Assembly (NCBI RefSeq): GCF_000421185.1
Contig: NZ_ATWJ01000001.1
Coordinates: forward strand, 1-64,000
Origin: Ornithinimicrobium pekingense DSM 21552
GTDB lineage: Bacteria > Actinomycetota > Actinomycetes > Actinomycetales > Dermatophilaceae
Reading direction: 5' to 3'
DNA: 64,000 nt
Shown: piece after piece, positions 1 to 9,480 of the stretch
Numbering within the stretch: the stretch's first letter is position 1
Layout of the letters: every line of letters starts with the position of its first letter
Made by a program: the position numbers and the translations under genes
Notes under the pieces: model-generated
Told to the model about the DNA's origin: nothing
The model's input: only the letters and a program-made list of their open reading frames with translations
Database searches by the model: none

Positions 1-79
1 CACCGGGGGCGGCACGACGCGGCAGTAAACAAAATAAACTATGGCATCAATAATCTGACACGCTGTTGAGTTCTCAAGG
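1..79 (-). promoter_or_regulatory. 16S rRNA leader with boxA-type antitermination element
   Basis: On the minus strand this stretch reads CTTGAGAACTCAACAG (about 63-78) followed by an unusually AT-rich tract before the window edge. TTGAGAACTCAA is the boxA-type antitermination signal typical of actinobacterial rRNA leaders, and the AT-rich tract after it is where the 16S processing stem normally lies. The 16S gene itself should start just left of position 1 on the minus strand and is not in the window. The leader follows the two promoters at 140-169 and 250-279. Assignment rests on motif recognition. Confidence 0.8.
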
Positions 80-139
80 ATCGGACGCACACCGCCGTTC
101 CGCCACCTTCAGTGGCTTCCCGTCCGGGGCAACCTCTCC

Positions 140-169
140 AGCCTACCCGATGCTCTGCCCGCCTTCCAA
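140..169 (-). promoter_or_regulatory. rRNA operon promoter, proximal
   Basis: On the minus strand a -35 box TTGGAA (164-169) and a -10 box TAGGCT (140-145) are separated by 18 bases. The following bases GGAGAGGTTGCCCC resemble the start region of actinobacterial rRNA promoters. It fires toward the boxA leader at 1-79. Confidence 0.75.
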
Positions 170-249
170 ATCCGTGTCCGGACCGGGTCGTGGGGGCTTC
201 GCGAGGATTCGCTGGTGCGCTTCCCGCAACTGCGGGGCAGCGAAGAAGA

Positions 250-279
250 ACTATACGCCCCTGCGGACGTGGAGTCCAA
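250..279 (-). promoter_or_regulatory. rRNA operon promoter, distal
   Basis: On the minus strand TTGGAC (274-279) and TATAGT (250-255) are separated by 18 bases. It lies about 110 bp upstream of the proximal promoter, giving the usual tandem rRNA arrangement. The rest of 80-374 shows no gene. Confidence 0.75.
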
Positions 280-374
280 ATCGGCTCCGGGCCCGGGTCC
301 GCCGGCGGCGCCAGCGAGCCTGTCTGCGCAGGTCACAGCCTTCTGCCCGCTGCCCGGCGGCGGCGCGCCGCCCC

Positions 375-1361
375 TCAGCCGGCCCCGGCCTCGACGGTGA
401 TGCCGATCTTGCCGACCAGCTCCCCGCTCTGCATCCGGTGGAGGGCGTCGCGCGTGCGCTCAAGGGGGTAGGTGCTGTCGATCTCGGGGCGCAGCCCCGT
501 GCTGGACACGAAGCGGCACAGCTGGCGCAGCTCGGCCAGGGTGCCCATCGTGGACCCCACCACGCGCAGCTGCCTGAAGAAGATCTTGGTCAGCTCGGCC
601 CTGGCCGGGGCGTCACCCGAGGTGGCGCCGCAGATGACGATGGTGCCGCCGGGGCGCAGCGCGTTGACGGAGTGCGACCAGGTGGCTGCGCCGACGCTCT
701 CCAGCACAGCGTCCACCCGGGCGGGCAGCCGCGCGCCCGGCTCGAAGGAACGCTCCGCGCCCAGTCCCTCGGCGCGGGACCGCTTGGTCTCGTCCCGGCT
801 CGTCACCCAGACGGTCAGCCCGGCGGCCACCCCGAGCTGGATCAGTGCCGTGGCCACTCCCCCGCCGGCGCCCTGCACGAGCACCGTGTCCCCCGGGCGT
901 ACGTCGGCGTTGCGGAAGAGCATCCGGTAGGCGGTCAGCCAGCTCGTCGACAGCGCCGCGGCCTCGACCGCGCTGAGGTGGCCGGGCCGAGGGACCCAGT
1001 GACCGTCCGGCACGACGACCTGCTGGGCCAGGGTTCCCTGGTGCAGCTCGGAGAGCAGGGACCGGCGCGGGTCGAGGGTGATGTCGTCTCTCCACCCAGG
1101 GGTCCCGGCGACGACCGGAAGAACCACGACCTCACCCAGCTCTGGGTGCCGGGCCACGGCGTCGCAGCCCAGGGTCATGGGCAGCCGGTCCTCCGGCAGC
1201 CCCACCCCGCGCAGCGACCACAGGTCGTGGTGGTTGAGCCCGGCCGCGACGACGGGCAGCACCGTCCACCCCTCGCGCTCCTGCGGTGCTGGGCGCTCAC
1301 CGACCACGAGCCCGGACAGCGGGTCCTCGGCGGAGACGGTGGCGGCGTAGGCGGCGAGCAT
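375..1361 (-). CDS. MDR-family NAD(P)-dependent oxidoreductase (zinc-type alcohol dehydrogenase / quinone reductase-like)
   Basis: The 328-residue protein has an N-terminal GroES-like half (around GLNHHDLW, residues 42-49) and a C-terminal Rossmann half with the nucleotide loop VQGAGGGVATA (about 160-170), followed by the conserved LRPGGTIVICG strand. This is the medium-chain dehydrogenase/reductase layout, typical of NADPH:quinone oxidoreductase or crotonyl-CoA reductase relatives. The complete zinc-ligand set of classical alcohol dehydrogenases is not obvious, so a quinone-reductase-like role is more likely; substrate unknown. The ATG is preceded at six bases by TAGGTT (1368-1373), a -10-like box, so the mRNA is probably leaderless and starts from within the end of the truA gene. 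Confidence 0.8.
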   Translation of the reverse strand: MLAAYAATVSAEDPLSGLVVGERPAPQEREGWTVLPVVAAGLNHHDLWSLRGVGLPEDRLPMTLGCDAVARHPELGEVVVLPVVAGTPGWRDDITLDPRRSLLSELHQGTLAQQVVVPDGHWVPRPGHLSAVEAAALSTSWLTAYRMLFRNADVRPGDTVLVQGAGGGVATALIQLGVAAGLTVWVTSRDETKRSRAEGLGAERSFEPGARLPARVDAVLESVGAATWSHSVNALRPGGTIVICGATSGDAPARAELTKIFFRQLRVVGSTMGTLAELRQLCRFVSSTGLRPEIDSTYPLERTRDALHRMQSGELVGKIGITVEAGAG

Positions 1362-1376
1362 GGCCCCAACCTAGCC

Positions 1377-2213
1377 TCAGGTCTCGAGCCGGCGCACGGC
1401 ACGGCTCTCCGCGTCCCGGGCTGCGAGCGCCCGTTCCCCCTGGGGGTAGACGATCTCCTCCAGGCACAGCCCGTGCGCGGCCATCACCTGCACCCCGGGG
1501 TCGCGGTGCCGGGCCTGCAGCACCTGGCCCGGCCACCCGACCGGACGTCGACCCTCCCCCACGGGCACCACGGCCCCCACGAGTGCCCTGACCATGCTGT
1601 GGCAGAAGGCGTCGGCCTCCACCACGCCGACAAGGGTCCCGTCGGCCTCCCGCCGCCACCCGTAGGCCAGCAGCGTCCGCACCGTCGTCGCGCCCGCTCG
1701 GGGCCGGCAGAACGCGGCGAAGTCGTGCAGCCCGGTCAGGGAGGAGGCGGCAGCGTCCATGGACCCCACGTCCAGGGGGCGGCGCCAGACCACCGTGTCG
1801 CGGCGCCGAAGCGGGTCGAGGAGGTGGGGCTGGTCGCAGACGCGGTAGGTGTACCTGCGGCGCAGCGCGGAGAAGCGCGCGTCGAAGACGTCCGGGACCG
1901 GGACCGCGGCCCGGACGACGACGTCGGCGGGCAGGACTCCCCGCAGCCGGCTCACGAGCGCCACCCCCGGGGGGCGGTCGGAGCGGCCCGGCACCGCACC
2001 CCATACCTCGGGCTCGACGTCCAGGTGGCAGACCGACCCCCTGGCGTGGACACCCGCGTCGGTGCGTCCGCCCACGGTCAGCCGAGGAGGGTCCGTGCGC
2101 AGGACGGTGCCGAGCGCGGCCGAGAGCGTCTCCTCGACGGTGCGCAGACCCGGCTGGCGGGCCCAGCCGGAGAAGTCCGTCCCGTCGTAGGCGAGGTCGA
2201 TCCTGATACGCAC
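1377..2213 (-). CDS. truA: tRNA pseudouridine(38-40) synthase TruA
   Basis: TruA converts uridines 38-40 in the tRNA anticodon stem-loop to pseudouridine. The catalytic Asp is D52 in the motif GGRTDAGVHA, and the N-terminus IRIDLAYDGTDFSGWARQ is the family signature. I chose the GTG at 2213 (MRIRIDL), giving 278 residues, because family similarity begins exactly there; the frame stays open 23 codons upstream without resemblance. The gene follows rplQ at the end of the alpha operon, its common position, but the strong hairpin at 2282-2314 separates the two. Confidence 0.93.
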   Translation of the reverse strand: MRIRIDLAYDGTDFSGWARQPGLRTVEETLSAALGTVLRTDPPRLTVGGRTDAGVHARGSVCHLDVEPEVWGAVPGRSDRPPGVALVSRLRGVLPADVVVRAAVPVPDVFDARFSALRRRYTYRVCDQPHLLDPLRRRDTVVWRRPLDVGSMDAAASSLTGLHDFAAFCRPRAGATTVRTLLAYGWRREADGTLVGVVEADAFCHSMVRALVGAVVPVGEGRRPVGWPGQVLQARHRDPGVQVMAAHGLCLEEIVYPQGERALAARDAESRAVRRLET

Positions 2214-2281
2214 CCGTCCATCCTGCCCTGAGGGCGGCCGCCAGGGGCGCCACCCCGGTTCGGGCGTTCCGGTGCACGGCA

Positions 2282-2314
2282 AAGGCCGCTCTCCCCGTCG
2301 GGGAGAGCGGCCTT
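2282..2314. terminator. Perfect hairpin between rplQ and truA
   Basis: Two perfectly complementary 15-base arms (2282-2296 and 2300-2314; AAGGCCGCTCTCCCC and its complement) enclose a three-base loop. It lies 31 bp past the rplQ stop and 68 bp before the truA start. The outer AA/TT pairs and lack of a long U-tract are usual for actinobacterial terminators; it should end most alpha-operon transcription. Confidence 0.85.
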
Positions 2315-2345
2315 CGTCGGGCGCGGCGTCCGGGGACGCCCCGGC

Positions 2346-3020
2346 TCACTTCGAGGTGTTGTCGTCCTCGTCCGCGTCGTCGGCCCCGCCGGAGACCATC
2401 GCGGCCTCGGTGGTGTCCTCGGCGGTCTCGTTGTCCTCGACCTCGGTCACCTCGCCCGCGGCCGCGACGTCGGCGCCCTGCTCGGCGGCAGCGTCGGCGG
2501 CCTCCACCTCGGCCTGGGTCTGGTCGACCTCCGCCTCGTCGGTGGTGGTGGGCTCCTCGGCCGCCAGCTCGGCGTCCGTGATCGGGGCCTCGGACGCCTT
2601 GCGGCCCTTGGCCGCGCGCTTGGTGGCGCCCTCGGCCTGGGTGACGACGGCCTTCTTGGCCACCGGCTCGCGGACGAGCTCGATCACGGCCATGGGGGCG
2701 TTGTCGCCCTTGCGCGGCGCGATCTTGGTGATGCGCGTGTAGCCGCCCTCGCGGTCGGCCATGTCGGGCGCGATCTCGGTGAAGAGGCGGTGCACGACCC
2801 CCTTGTCCCGGACGGTGGCCAGGACGCGGCGGCGGTTGTGCAGGTCGCCGCGCTTGGCGAAGGTGACCAGGCGCTCGGCCAACGGGCGCAGGCGCTTGGC
2901 CTTGGCCTCGGTGGTGGTGATGCGGTCGTGCTCGAAGAGGGCGGTCGCCAGGTTAGACAGGATCAGACGCTCGTGCGCCGGACCGCCGCCGAGGCGCGGG
3001 CCCTTCTTGGGTGCAGGCAT
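2346..3020 (-). CDS. rplQ: 50S ribosomal protein L17 with long acidic C-terminal tail
   Basis: Residues 1-120 are standard L17 (PKKGPRLGG start, [30 protein letters not shown]). The remaining ~100 residues are Ala/Glu/Asp-rich and look disordered, making the protein 224 residues against about 120 in E. coli. Extended L17 is known in Actinobacteria, but the tail's role is not. It is the last ribosomal gene of the alpha operon, 28 bp after rpoA. Confidence 0.95.
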   Translation of the reverse strand: MPAPKKGPRLGGGPAHERLILSNLATALFEHDRITTTEAKAKRLRPLAERLVTFAKRGDLHNRRRVLATVRDKGVVHRLFTEIAPDMADREGGYTRITKIAPRKGDNAPMAVIELVREPVAKKAVVTQAEGATKRAAKGRKASEAPITDAELAAEEPTTTDEAEVDQTQAEVEAADAAAEQGADVAAAGEVTEVEDNETAEDTTEAAMVSGGADDADEDDNTSK

Positions 3021-3048
3021 TTAGATGACTCCTCGCGTGAAGTAGATA

Positions 3049-4071
3049 TCAGTACTGCTCGTCCTCGACGAACGCGGCGTCGCCCTCGTCGTCGTAGGAC
3101 CCGTCCTCGTAGCTCGCCGCGCCCTCGAACCCGGGCGGGCTGTCCTTGAGCGCGAGGTTCATCTCGGCCAGCTTGTCCTTGACCTCGTCGATGGACTTGG
3201 CACCGAAGTTGCGGATGTCCAGCAGGTCGGCCTCGCTGCGACCCACGAGCTCACCGACGGTGTGGATGCCCTCGCGCTTGAGGCAGTTGTAGGAGCGCAC
3301 CGTCAGGTCCAGCTCCTCGATCGGCAGCGCCAGGTCGGAGGCGAGCGCGCCGTCACCGTTGGACGGCCCGATCTCGATGCCCTCGGCCTCGACGTTGAGC
3401 TCGCGGGCCAGGCCGAACAGCTCGACCAGCGTCTTGCCGGCCGAGGCCATGGCGTCACGCGGGGTGACCGAGTTCTTGGTCTCCACGTCGACCACGAGGC
3501 GGTCGAAGTCGGTGCGCTGCTCCACACGGGTCGCCTCGACCTTGTAGGTCACGGCCAGCACGGGCGAGTAGATGGAGTCGACCGGGATCCGGCCGATCTC
3601 CTGGTCGCCGAACTTGTTCTGGGAGGCCGAGACGTAGCCGCGACCGCGCTCGACGGTCATCTCCATCTCGATCTTGCCCGAGTCGTTCAGCGTGGCCAGG
3701 TGCAGGTCGGGGTTGTGGATCTCCACGCCTGCCGGCGGCGCGATGTCCGCCGCGGTGACCGCGCCGGCCCCCTGCTTGCGCAGGTACATCACGACGGGCT
3801 CGTCGTGCTCGCTGGAGACGACCAGGCTCTTGAGGTTGAGGATGATCTCGGTGACGTCCTCCTTCACCCCCGGGATGGTGGAGAACTCGTGCAGCACGCC
3901 GTCGATGCGGATGCTGGTCAGCGAGGCGCCGGGGATGCTCGAGAGCAGGGTCCGGCGCAGGGAGTTGCCGAGGGTGTAGCCGAAGCCCGGCTCGAGCGGC
4001 TCGATGACGAACCGGGAGCGGTTGTCGGCCACGACCTCCTCGGAGAGGACGGGACGCTGTGCGATGAGCAC
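3049..4071 (-). CDS. rpoA: DNA-directed RNA polymerase subunit alpha
   Basis: This 340-residue protein has the N-terminal dimerisation domain ([20 protein letters not shown] near the start) and a C-terminal domain with [14 protein letters not shown] and [11 protein letters not shown] that contacts UP-element DNA and activators. The start is the GTG at 4071 ([12 protein letters not shown]), preceded by a GGAAAGGAAAG ribosome-binding site; 26 upstream in-frame codons are unrelated. An acidic tail of about 25 residues ends the protein. It lies between rpsD and rplQ as in most bacteria. Confidence 0.97.
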   Translation of the reverse strand: MLIAQRPVLSEEVVADNRSRFVIEPLEPGFGYTLGNSLRRTLLSSIPGASLTSIRIDGVLHEFSTIPGVKEDVTEIILNLKSLVVSSEHDEPVVMYLRKQGAGAVTAADIAPPAGVEIHNPDLHLATLNDSGKIEMEMTVERGRGYVSASQNKFGDQEIGRIPVDSIYSPVLAVTYKVEATRVEQRTDFDRLVVDVETKNSVTPRDAMASAGKTLVELFGLARELNVEAEGIEIGPSNGDGALASDLALPIEELDLTVRSYNCLKREGIHTVGELVGRSEADLLDIRNFGAKSIDEVKDKLAEMNLALKDSPPGFEGAASYEDGSYDDEGDAAFVEDEQY

Positions 4072-4229
4072 TGTTTTCTTTCCTTTCCATGGGCGACCGC
4101 TATATGACGCCCAGTGATGGGACCGGCCTCCCGGCCGGTCGCACGCCATACCTCTGTCCGTACGGCGTGCTGGTGCCCCCGGACAGCCAGGAGCTCGCGC
4201 ACGAGGCGAACCCCTGGCCGTGGGGGTCT

Positions 4230-4244
4230 GGGGGCAGAGCCCCC
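4230..4244. terminator. GGGGGC-AGA-GCCCCC hairpin after rpsD
   Basis: A six-pair all-GC stem with a three-base loop sits just 5 bp past the rpsD stop codon. The 178-bp rpsD-rpoA gap also holds an imperfect inverted repeat at 4141-4170 (GCACGCC...GGCGTGC). Probably partial termination or 3'-end protection, since rpoA must still be expressed. Confidence 0.55.
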
Positions 4245-4249
4245 GGCGA

Positions 4250-4858
4250 TCAGTTCTTCGAGTAGAGCTCGACGATCAGCTGCTCGGTGAGGATCGTGTC
4301 GATCTGCTCACGCGTCGGCAGCTGGTGGATGAGGATCTTCAGCGAGCCGGGCACGACCTTCATCCAGGCCGGGACCGGGCGGTCGCCGAAGGTCTCGCGG
4401 GCGAGCTGGAAGGGGAAGGTCTCGACCGACTGCGGGCGGATCTCGATGATGTCGTACTGCGAGACGCGGTAGGACGGCACGTCGACGCGCTGGCCGTTGA
4501 CCAGGAAGTGACCGTGGGTCACCAGCTGGCGGGCGGCGCGGCGGGTACGGGCCAGGCCGGCACGGTAGACGACGTTGTCGAGACGCGACTCCAGGATGAT
4601 CAGCAGGTTCGCGCCCGTCTTGCCGGGGCGGCGGGCCGCCTCGGCGTAGTAGCGGCGGAACTGCTTCTCCATGACGCCGTAGGTGAAGCGGGCCTTCTGC
4701 TTCTCCTGCAGCTGGGTCAGGTACTCCTTCTCCTGCGAACGGCGACGGCCGTGCTGCCCCGGGGGGAACGGACGCAGGTCGAAGTTCTTGTCGCCGCCGA
4801 CGAGGTCGACCTTGAGCCGGCGGGACTTCTTGGTGATGGGGCCGGTGTAACGGGCCAT
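4250..4858 (-). CDS. rpsD: 30S ribosomal protein S4
   Basis: The 202-residue protein begins [19 protein letters not shown] and carries the S4 RNA-binding domain around [22 protein letters not shown]4 is a primary 16S rRNA binder and, in many bacteria, represses its own operon. There are no cysteines, so this is the zinc-free form of S4. It lies between rpsK and rpoA. Confidence 0.97.
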   Translation of the reverse strand: MARYTGPITKKSRRLKVDLVGGDKNFDLRPFPPGQHGRRRSQEKEYLTQLQEKQKARFTYGVMEKQFRRYYAEAARRPGKTGANLLIILESRLDNVVYRAGLARTRRAARQLVTHGHFLVNGQRVDVPSYRVSQYDIIEIRPQSVETFPFQLARETFGDRPVPAWMKVVPGSLKILIHQLPTREQIDTILTEQLIVELYSKN

Positions 4859-4884
4859 GTTTCTCTCTCCCTACCTTCCGGTGC

Positions 4885-5292
4885 TCAGTTACGACGCTTC
4901 TTGGGCGGACGGACCCCGTTGTGCGCCTGGGGCGTCACGTCGGAGATCGCGCCGACCTCGAGGCCTGCGGCGGTCAGCGAACGGATCGCCGTCTCCCGGC
5001 CCGAGCCCGGGCCCTTGACGAAGACGTCGACCTTGCGCATGCCGTGGTCCATGGCACGACGAGCAGCGGCCTCGGCGGCCATCTGCGCGGCGTAGGGCGT
5101 CGACTTGCGCGAGCCCTTGAACCCGACCTGGCCCGAGGAGGACCAGGCGATGACGGCACCGGTGGGGTCGGTGATCGAGATGATGGTGTTGCTGAACGTG
5201 CTCTTGATGTGAGCCTGCCCGAAGGCGACGTTCTTCTTCTCCTTGCGGCGCACCTTGCGCGCGCCGGCAGCCTGACGGCTCTTGGGGGGCAT
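4885..5292 (-). CDS. rpsK: 30S ribosomal protein S11
   Basis: The 135-residue protein contains the S11 core ([27 protein letters not shown] and [21 protein letters not shown] split across the domain). S11 forms part of the platform at the E site. The ATG at 5292 is chosen because the upstream frame is unrelated and a GCTAGGAG ribosome-binding site precedes it. Confidence 0.96.
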   Translation of the reverse strand: MPPKSRQAAGARKVRRKEKKNVAFGQAHIKSTFSNTIISITDPTGAVIAWSSSGQVGFKGSRKSTPYAAQMAAEAAARRAMDHGMRKVDVFVKGPGSGRETAIRSLTAAGLEVGAISDVTPQAHNGVRPPKKRRN

Positions 5293-5429
5293 GTGGTTTC
5301 TCCTAGCGGAAGAGCAAGAAATCTGGTGTCCGCAGGTCTGTGTCGTGACGGCCGAAGGCCGGTGCCTTGGCCCCGGACCACCGAGCGAGGTGGGTTGTCC
5401 TGGGGAAGGTGAGCACAGATGCGGGGGTA

Positions 5430-5450
5430 GTCGGGGGCAGCGCCCCCGAC
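5430..5450. terminator. GTCGGGGGC hairpin after rpsM
   Basis: A nine-pair perfect stem (5430-5438 with 5442-5450) and three-base loop AGC lies 5 bp past the rpsM stop codon, in the 163-bp gap before rpsK. Same type as the hairpin after rpsD. Confidence 0.55.
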
Positions 5451-5455
5451 CGTGA

Positions 5456-5833
5456 TTACTTGCCGGCCTTCTTCTTGCCGGCGACGGTGCGCTTGGGTCC
5501 CTTGCGGGTGCGCGCGTTGGTCTTCGTGCGCTGACCGTGCACCGGCAGCCCACGGCGGTGCCGCAGGCCCTGGTAGCTGCCGATCTCGACCTTGCGGCGG
5601 ATGTCGGCGGCCACCTCACGGCGCAGGTCACCCTCGAGGCGGTAGCTGCCCTCGAGGTGGTCACGCAGAGCGACCAGCTGCTCCTCCGTCAGGTCCTTGA
5701 CGCGGACGGACGGGTCGACACCCGTCGCCTCCAGCGTCTGCTCGGCGCGGGTGCGGCCCACGCCGAAGATGTAGGTGAGAGCGACCTCGACGCGCTTGTC
5801 GCGCGGCAGGTCGACACCGATGAGTCGTGCCAT
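5456..5833 (-). CDS. rpsM: 30S ribosomal protein S13
   Basis: The 125-residue protein starts [21 protein letters not shown] and ends in the basic tail with [21 protein letters not shown] that reaches the P-site tRNA. S13 also makes bridges to the large subunit. The ATG at 5833 is preceded by CCAAGGAGCACTGCCAC; the 14 codons upstream do not resemble S13. The 223-bp gap to rpmJ (5834-6056) holds no gene I can support. Confidence 0.96.
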   Translation of the reverse strand: MARLIGVDLPRDKRVEVALTYIFGVGRTRAEQTLEATGVDPSVRVKDLTEEQLVALRDHLEGSYRLEGDLRREVAADIRRKVEIGSYQGLRHRRGLPVHGQRTKTNARTRKGPKRTVAGKKKAGK

Positions 5834-6056
5834 GTGGCAGTGCTCCTTGGGTCTTGCGAGAGTCTGGTGCAGCACCGGTCCGCATCTTCTGGTGGGCCTT
5901 CGCCCGCGGTCCCCGGCTCTCGCTGCCGGGGGTGACGTCCCGTGTCGACGGGGGTCGGGTGCTGCTTCTTCATGGTCGTGCGTATGGAGTTGTGTCGCGC
6001 TGGGTGCGCTGCTCGCTGCTCGCGAGAAGCCTGCGGCGCGTGCGGTCGCTCTCTGC

Positions 6057-6170
6057 TCAGCCCTGGCGCTGCTTGTGGCGCAGGTTCTCGCAGATCACCA
6101 TGACCCGACCGTTGCGGCGGATCACCTTGCACTTGTCGCAGATCTTCTTCACGCTCGGCTGAACCTTCAT
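6057..6170 (-). CDS. rpmJ: 50S ribosomal protein L36
   Basis: This 37-codon gene encodes [19 protein letters not shown] followed by [18 protein letters not shown]. The CxxC...C...H zinc-ribbon pattern (C11, C14, C27, H32) marks it as the zinc-binding form of L36. It sits between infA and rpsM, its normal position. Confidence 0.95.
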   Translation of the reverse strand: MKVQPSVKKICDKCKVIRRNGRVMVICENLRHKQRQG

Positions 6171-6252
6171 GGCCTGCCTGCTTTCAAAGGATCTGGGATG
6201 GACTTGCTGGGCACAGTGACGGACCCCCTTCGACACAGGGGGCCCGGTGGGG

Positions 6253-6474
6253 TCAGCGGTAGCGGAAGACGATCCGGCCGCGAGTCAGGTCGTACGGGCT
6301 GAGCTCCACGACAACCCGGTCCTCGGGGAGGATCCGGATGTAGTGCTGACGCATCTTCCCGGAGATGTGAGCCAGCACAACGTGACCGTTGGTCAGCTCG
6401 ACCCGGAAGTTTGCGTTCGGGAGGGCCTCGACAACCGTGCCCTCGATCTCGATGACGCCGTCCTTCTTCGCCAT
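6253..6474 (-). CDS. infA: Translation initiation factor IF-1
   Basis: The 73-residue OB-fold protein reads [20 protein letters not shown] at its start and ends [16 protein letters not shown]-1 occupies the ribosomal A site during initiation. The ATG at 6474 fits the family length exactly; the ORF is open 19 codons further upstream without similarity. Confidence 0.97.
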   Translation of the reverse strand: MAKKDGVIEIEGTVVEALPNANFRVELTNGHVVLAHISGKMRQHYIRILPEDRVVVELSPYDLTRGRIVFRYR

Positions 6475-6504
6475 GTCCTCCACTTTTCGCGTGACTTCAC
6501 TGCA

Positions 6505-6560
6505 TCGGCCCCGACAGGGCCGACGCACCATGCTACGGGACGTGGCAGGGCAAAGGCCAA
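6505..6560 (-). promoter_or_regulatory. Probable infA promoter with leader hairpin
   Basis: On the minus strand TTGGCC (6555-6560) and TAGCAT (6530-6535) lie 19 bases apart between map and infA. Just downstream is a perfect seven-pair hairpin, TCGGCCC-N5-GGGCCGA (6505-6523), in the presumed leader. Both would let infA-rpmJ-rpsM-rpsK-rpsD-rpoA-rplQ be transcribed apart from secY-adk-map. Confidence 0.5.
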
Positions 6561-6565
6561 TCCGC

Positions 6566-7435
6566 TCAGCCGGGAAGGGGGGCGAACGGGGCGCCGCGGG
6601 CCGCGAGCTCGGCCGCTCCCCCGTCGTGAGCCGTCAGCACCCACAGGCCCGCGTCGGTGACGGCGACGGTGTGCTCCCAGTGGGCCGCACGGCTGCCGTC
6701 GGTGGTGACCACGGTCCAGTCGTCGTCGAGGGTGCGCGTGTCGATCGTGCCGAGGGTGACCATCGGCTCGACGGCGAAGGTGGCACCCGAGGGCACCGTG
6801 GGGCCGGCGGAGCCGATCGCGTAGTTGGGCACGCTGGGGTCCATGTGCATCTCCCGGCCGATGCCGTGGCCGACGTAGTCCTCCAGGATCCCGTAGTCCA
6901 GCACGCTGCCCTCCGCGCGCCGGCGCTCCAGCGCCTCCTCGAGCGAGGCCTCGACCGCGTCGCCCACGGCATACAGGCGCTGCCCCGCACGCAGGGCCGC
7001 GAGCCCGTCCCACAGAGAGGTCTCGGTGTCGTCCATGAGGGCCAGGTCGGCGGCCGAGGCCCGGTCACGACCGCCGACGACCAGCGTGATCGCCGCGTCC
7101 CCGTGCCAGCCGTCGAGGATCGCCCCGCAGTCGATGGAGACCAGGTCGCCGTCCTGCAGCACCCGGTCCCCCGGCACCCCGTGCACCACCTCGTCGTTGA
7201 CGGAGATGCACAGGCTGCCGGTGAACCCGTGGTAGCCGAGAAAGCTGGGCAGGGCCCCGGCGGAGCGGATCGCCTCCTCGGCGAGGCCGTCCAGCTCCCG
7301 GGTCGAGACGCCTGCGACGGCGCGCTCGCGCGCCAGGGCCAGGGTGTCGGCGACGACCAGCCCGGCCCCGCGCATGGCGCGCAGCTCGTCTGCGGTCTTG
7401 GACTCGATGCGCGCACGGCGCCGGAACAACGACAT
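6566..7435 (-). CDS. map: Type I methionine aminopeptidase
   Basis: The 289-residue enzyme removes the N-terminal Met from nascent proteins. The five metal ligands of the pita-bread fold are all present: D102 (SIDCG), D113 (WHGDAAIT), H190 (VGHGIG), E223 (VEPM) and E254 (HWEHTVAV). It lies 22 bp after adk in the secY-adk-map cluster. Confidence 0.96.
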   Translation of the reverse strand: MSLFRRRARIESKTADELRAMRGAGLVVADTLALARERAVAGVSTRELDGLAEEAIRSAGALPSFLGYHGFTGSLCISVNDEVVHGVPGDRVLQDGDLVSIDCGAILDGWHGDAAITLVVGGRDRASAADLALMDDTETSLWDGLAALRAGQRLYAVGDAVEASLEEALERRRAEGSVLDYGILEDYVGHGIGREMHMDPSVPNYAIGSAGPTVPSGATFAVEPMVTLGTIDTRTLDDDWTVVTTDGSRAAHWEHTVAVTDAGLWVLTAHDGGAAELAARGAPFAPLPG

Positions 7436-7457
7436 CAGGTCTGCGGTGGTATGGCGC

Positions 7458-8033
7458 TCAGGCGCGGGAGGCCCGGGAGAGCGCGGCCTCGATCCGGGCG
7501 GTGACGTCCTGCACCGAGCCCATGCCGTCGACCTGGGTGAGCAGGCCCCGCTCCCGGTAGACCGCCGCCAGCGGGGCGGTCTCCTCGGCGTAGATGCGCA
7601 TCCGCTCGCGGATGACGTCCTCGGTGTCGTCGGCGCGTCCCTGCTCCACCGCGCGGGCCAGCAGACGGGAGACGACCTCGTCGGTGTCGACGGTCAGCTC
7701 GACCACCGCGTCGAGAGCGTGGCCCGACCCGGCGAGCATCGTGTCCAGCGCCTCGACCTGCCCGGTCGTGCGGGGGTAGCCGTCGAGCAGGAAACCCTGG
7801 GCCGCGTCGTCCTCGGCCAGCCTTTCGGCCACGATCGCGTTGGTGATCTCGTCGGGCACGTAGCCGCCCGAGGCGGTGATCTCCTTGACCTGCAGCCCCA
7901 GCGGGGTCTGCCCGGCGATGTTGGCGCGGAAGATGTCGCCCGTCGAGATCGCCGGGATGCCGTGGGCCTGCGAGACGAGGGCGGCCTGGGTGCCCTTTCC
8001 GGCACCGGGGGGACCGAGCATGATCAGGCGCAT
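7458..8033 (-). CDS. adk: Adenylate kinase
   Basis: Adk interconverts ATP + AMP and 2 ADP. The P-loop GPPGAGKGT lies at residues 7-15, and the AMP/lid motifs STGDIFR and DGYPRT follow. At 191 residues with no cysteine zinc finger, it is the short-lid form usual in Actinobacteria. Its ATG at 8033 shares one base with the secY stop (TGATG), so translation is probably coupled. The frame is open for 268 further codons upstream inside secY, which is only a shadow. Confidence 0.97.
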   Translation of the reverse strand: MRLIMLGPPGAGKGTQAALVSQAHGIPAISTGDIFRANIAGQTPLGLQVKEITASGGYVPDEITNAIVAERLAEDDAAQGFLLDGYPRTTGQVEALDTMLAGSGHALDAVVELTVDTDEVVSRLLARAVEQGRADDTEDVIRERMRIYAEETAPLAAVYRERGLLTQVDGMGSVQDVTARIEAALSRASRA

Positions 8034-9358
8034 CAGCGGAGGAACCCTTCGTAGTCGTGCTGCTGGAGCTGGGACTCGATCTGCTTCACCGTCTGCAGAC
8101 CGACGCCCACGATGATGAGGATGGAGGCCCCGCCCAGCGGGAAGTCGGTCACCTGCAGCATGTTGAACGCGATGAGCGGGATGAGCGAGAGCACCGCGAG
8201 GTAGAGCGCGCCCGGGGTGGTGATCCGGTTGATCACGTACTCGAGGTACTCGGCCGTGGGCCGACCGGCCCTGATGCCGGGGATGAAGCCGCCGTAGCGC
8301 TTCATGTTGTCGGCCACCTCGGTCGGGTTGAACGTCACCGACACGTAGAAGAACGTGAAGAAGATGATCATCGCCGTGTAGAGCAGCATGTAGACCCAGT
8401 GCGTGCCCTGCCCGGACATGCCCATCGACAGGTAACGGTCGATGAAGGTCACCCATCCCTCGGGCTGCTGCGTCGGGTCGACCGGCCGGTTGAAGTTGGC
8501 GATGAGCTGCGGCAGCATCAGGATCGAGCTGGCGAAGATGATCGGGATGACGTTGGCCATGTTGAGCTTGAGCGGGATGTAGGTCGAGGTCCCGCCGTAC
8601 TGCCGGCGCCCGACCATCCGCTTGGCGTACTGCACCGGGATGCGGCGGCTGGACTGCTCCACGTAGACGACCGCCGTCATGATCGCCAGGCCGAGCAGCA
8701 TGACGATGACGAACGTGGTGACCGACTGCTGGTAGATCACCGACAGCGAGGAGGGGAAGGTCGCCGCGATCGAGACGAAGATCAGCAGCGACATGCCGTT
8801 GCCGATGCCCTTCTCGGTGATGAGCTCCCCCAGCCACATGATCAGGCCGGTGCCCGCCGTCATGGTCAGGACCATCAGCACGAGGGTGCCGACGCCGTCG
8901 TCGGGCATGATCGTCGTGCAGGTGCCGCCGAACAGGCGCGCCGGCTCACGGGCGATGACCACGAGCGTCGAGGCCTGCAGCACCGCCAGCCCGATCGTCA
9001 GGTAGCGGGTGTACTGGGTCATCTTGGTCTGACCCGCCTGCCCCTCCTTCTTCAGCTCCTCGAAGCGCGGGATGACCACCGTCAGCAGCTGCACGATGAT
9101 GGCAGCCGTGATGTAGGGCATGATCCCGAGGGCGAAGACCGACAGCTGCATCATCGCGCCGCCGGAGAAGAGGTTGGCCATCCCCAGGACGCTGCCGGCC
9201 TGGGTCGCGAACTGCTGGCACTGCTGGACCAGCCCGTAGTCGATCCCGGGGCTCGGGACGTGCGTGCCGAGCCGGTAGATCGCCATGATGCCGAGCGTGA
9301 AGAGGATCTTGCGGCGAAGATCCGGCGTCTTGAACGCACGCACGAAGGCGGAGAGCAT
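8033..9358 (-). CDS. secY: Protein translocase subunit SecY
   Basis: The 441-residue protein has the ten hydrophobic segments expected of the SecYEG channel; recognisable motifs are GIDYG, FALGIMPYITAAIIVQLL, NGMSLLIF and the cytoplasmic loop with KRYGGFIPGIRAG. It works with SecE (38260-38505) as the general secretion pore. Expression is probably uncoupled from rplO by the hairpin at 9481-9521. Confidence 0.97.
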   Translation of the reverse strand: MLSAFVRAFKTPDLRRKILFTLGIMAIYRLGTHVPSPGIDYGLVQQCQQFATQAGSVLGMANLFSGGAMMQLSVFALGIMPYITAAIIVQLLTVVIPRFEELKKEGQAGQTKMTQYTRYLTIGLAVLQASTLVVIAREPARLFGGTCTTIMPDDGVGTLVLMVLTMTAGTGLIMWLGELITEKGIGNGMSLLIFVSIAATFPSSLSVIYQQSVTTFVIVMLLGLAIMTAVVYVEQSSRRIPVQYAKRMVGRRQYGGTSTYIPLKLNMANVIPIIFASSILMLPQLIANFNRPVDPTQQPEGWVTFIDRYLSMGMSGQGTHWVYMLLYTAMIIFFTFFYVSVTFNPTEVADNMKRYGGFIPGIRAGRPTAEYLEYVINRITTPGALYLAVLSLIPLIAFNMLQVTDFPLGGASILIIVGVGLQTVKQIESQLQQHDYEGFLR

Positions 9359-9480
9359 TCGGTGGTCCTCCTGTGGTCCCCCGCCGCCCGCTCACGAGCT
9401 GCGAGATGTCGGCGCCGGGGAGCGGGCTTGATCGCAGACGACGATAACACTCGCCGCACTGCGTACGGAACGACGGACGA

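Noticed and set aside
66-2231. 721-codon plus-strand frame across the rRNA promoters, the MDR gene and truA
   Set aside because: It covers two clear minus-strand genes and the rRNA promoters.
5834-6056. Small gene upstream of rpsM (frame beginning MKKQHPTP)
   Set aside because: The frame runs into rpsM out of phase and has no family resemblance; the stretch looks like leader.
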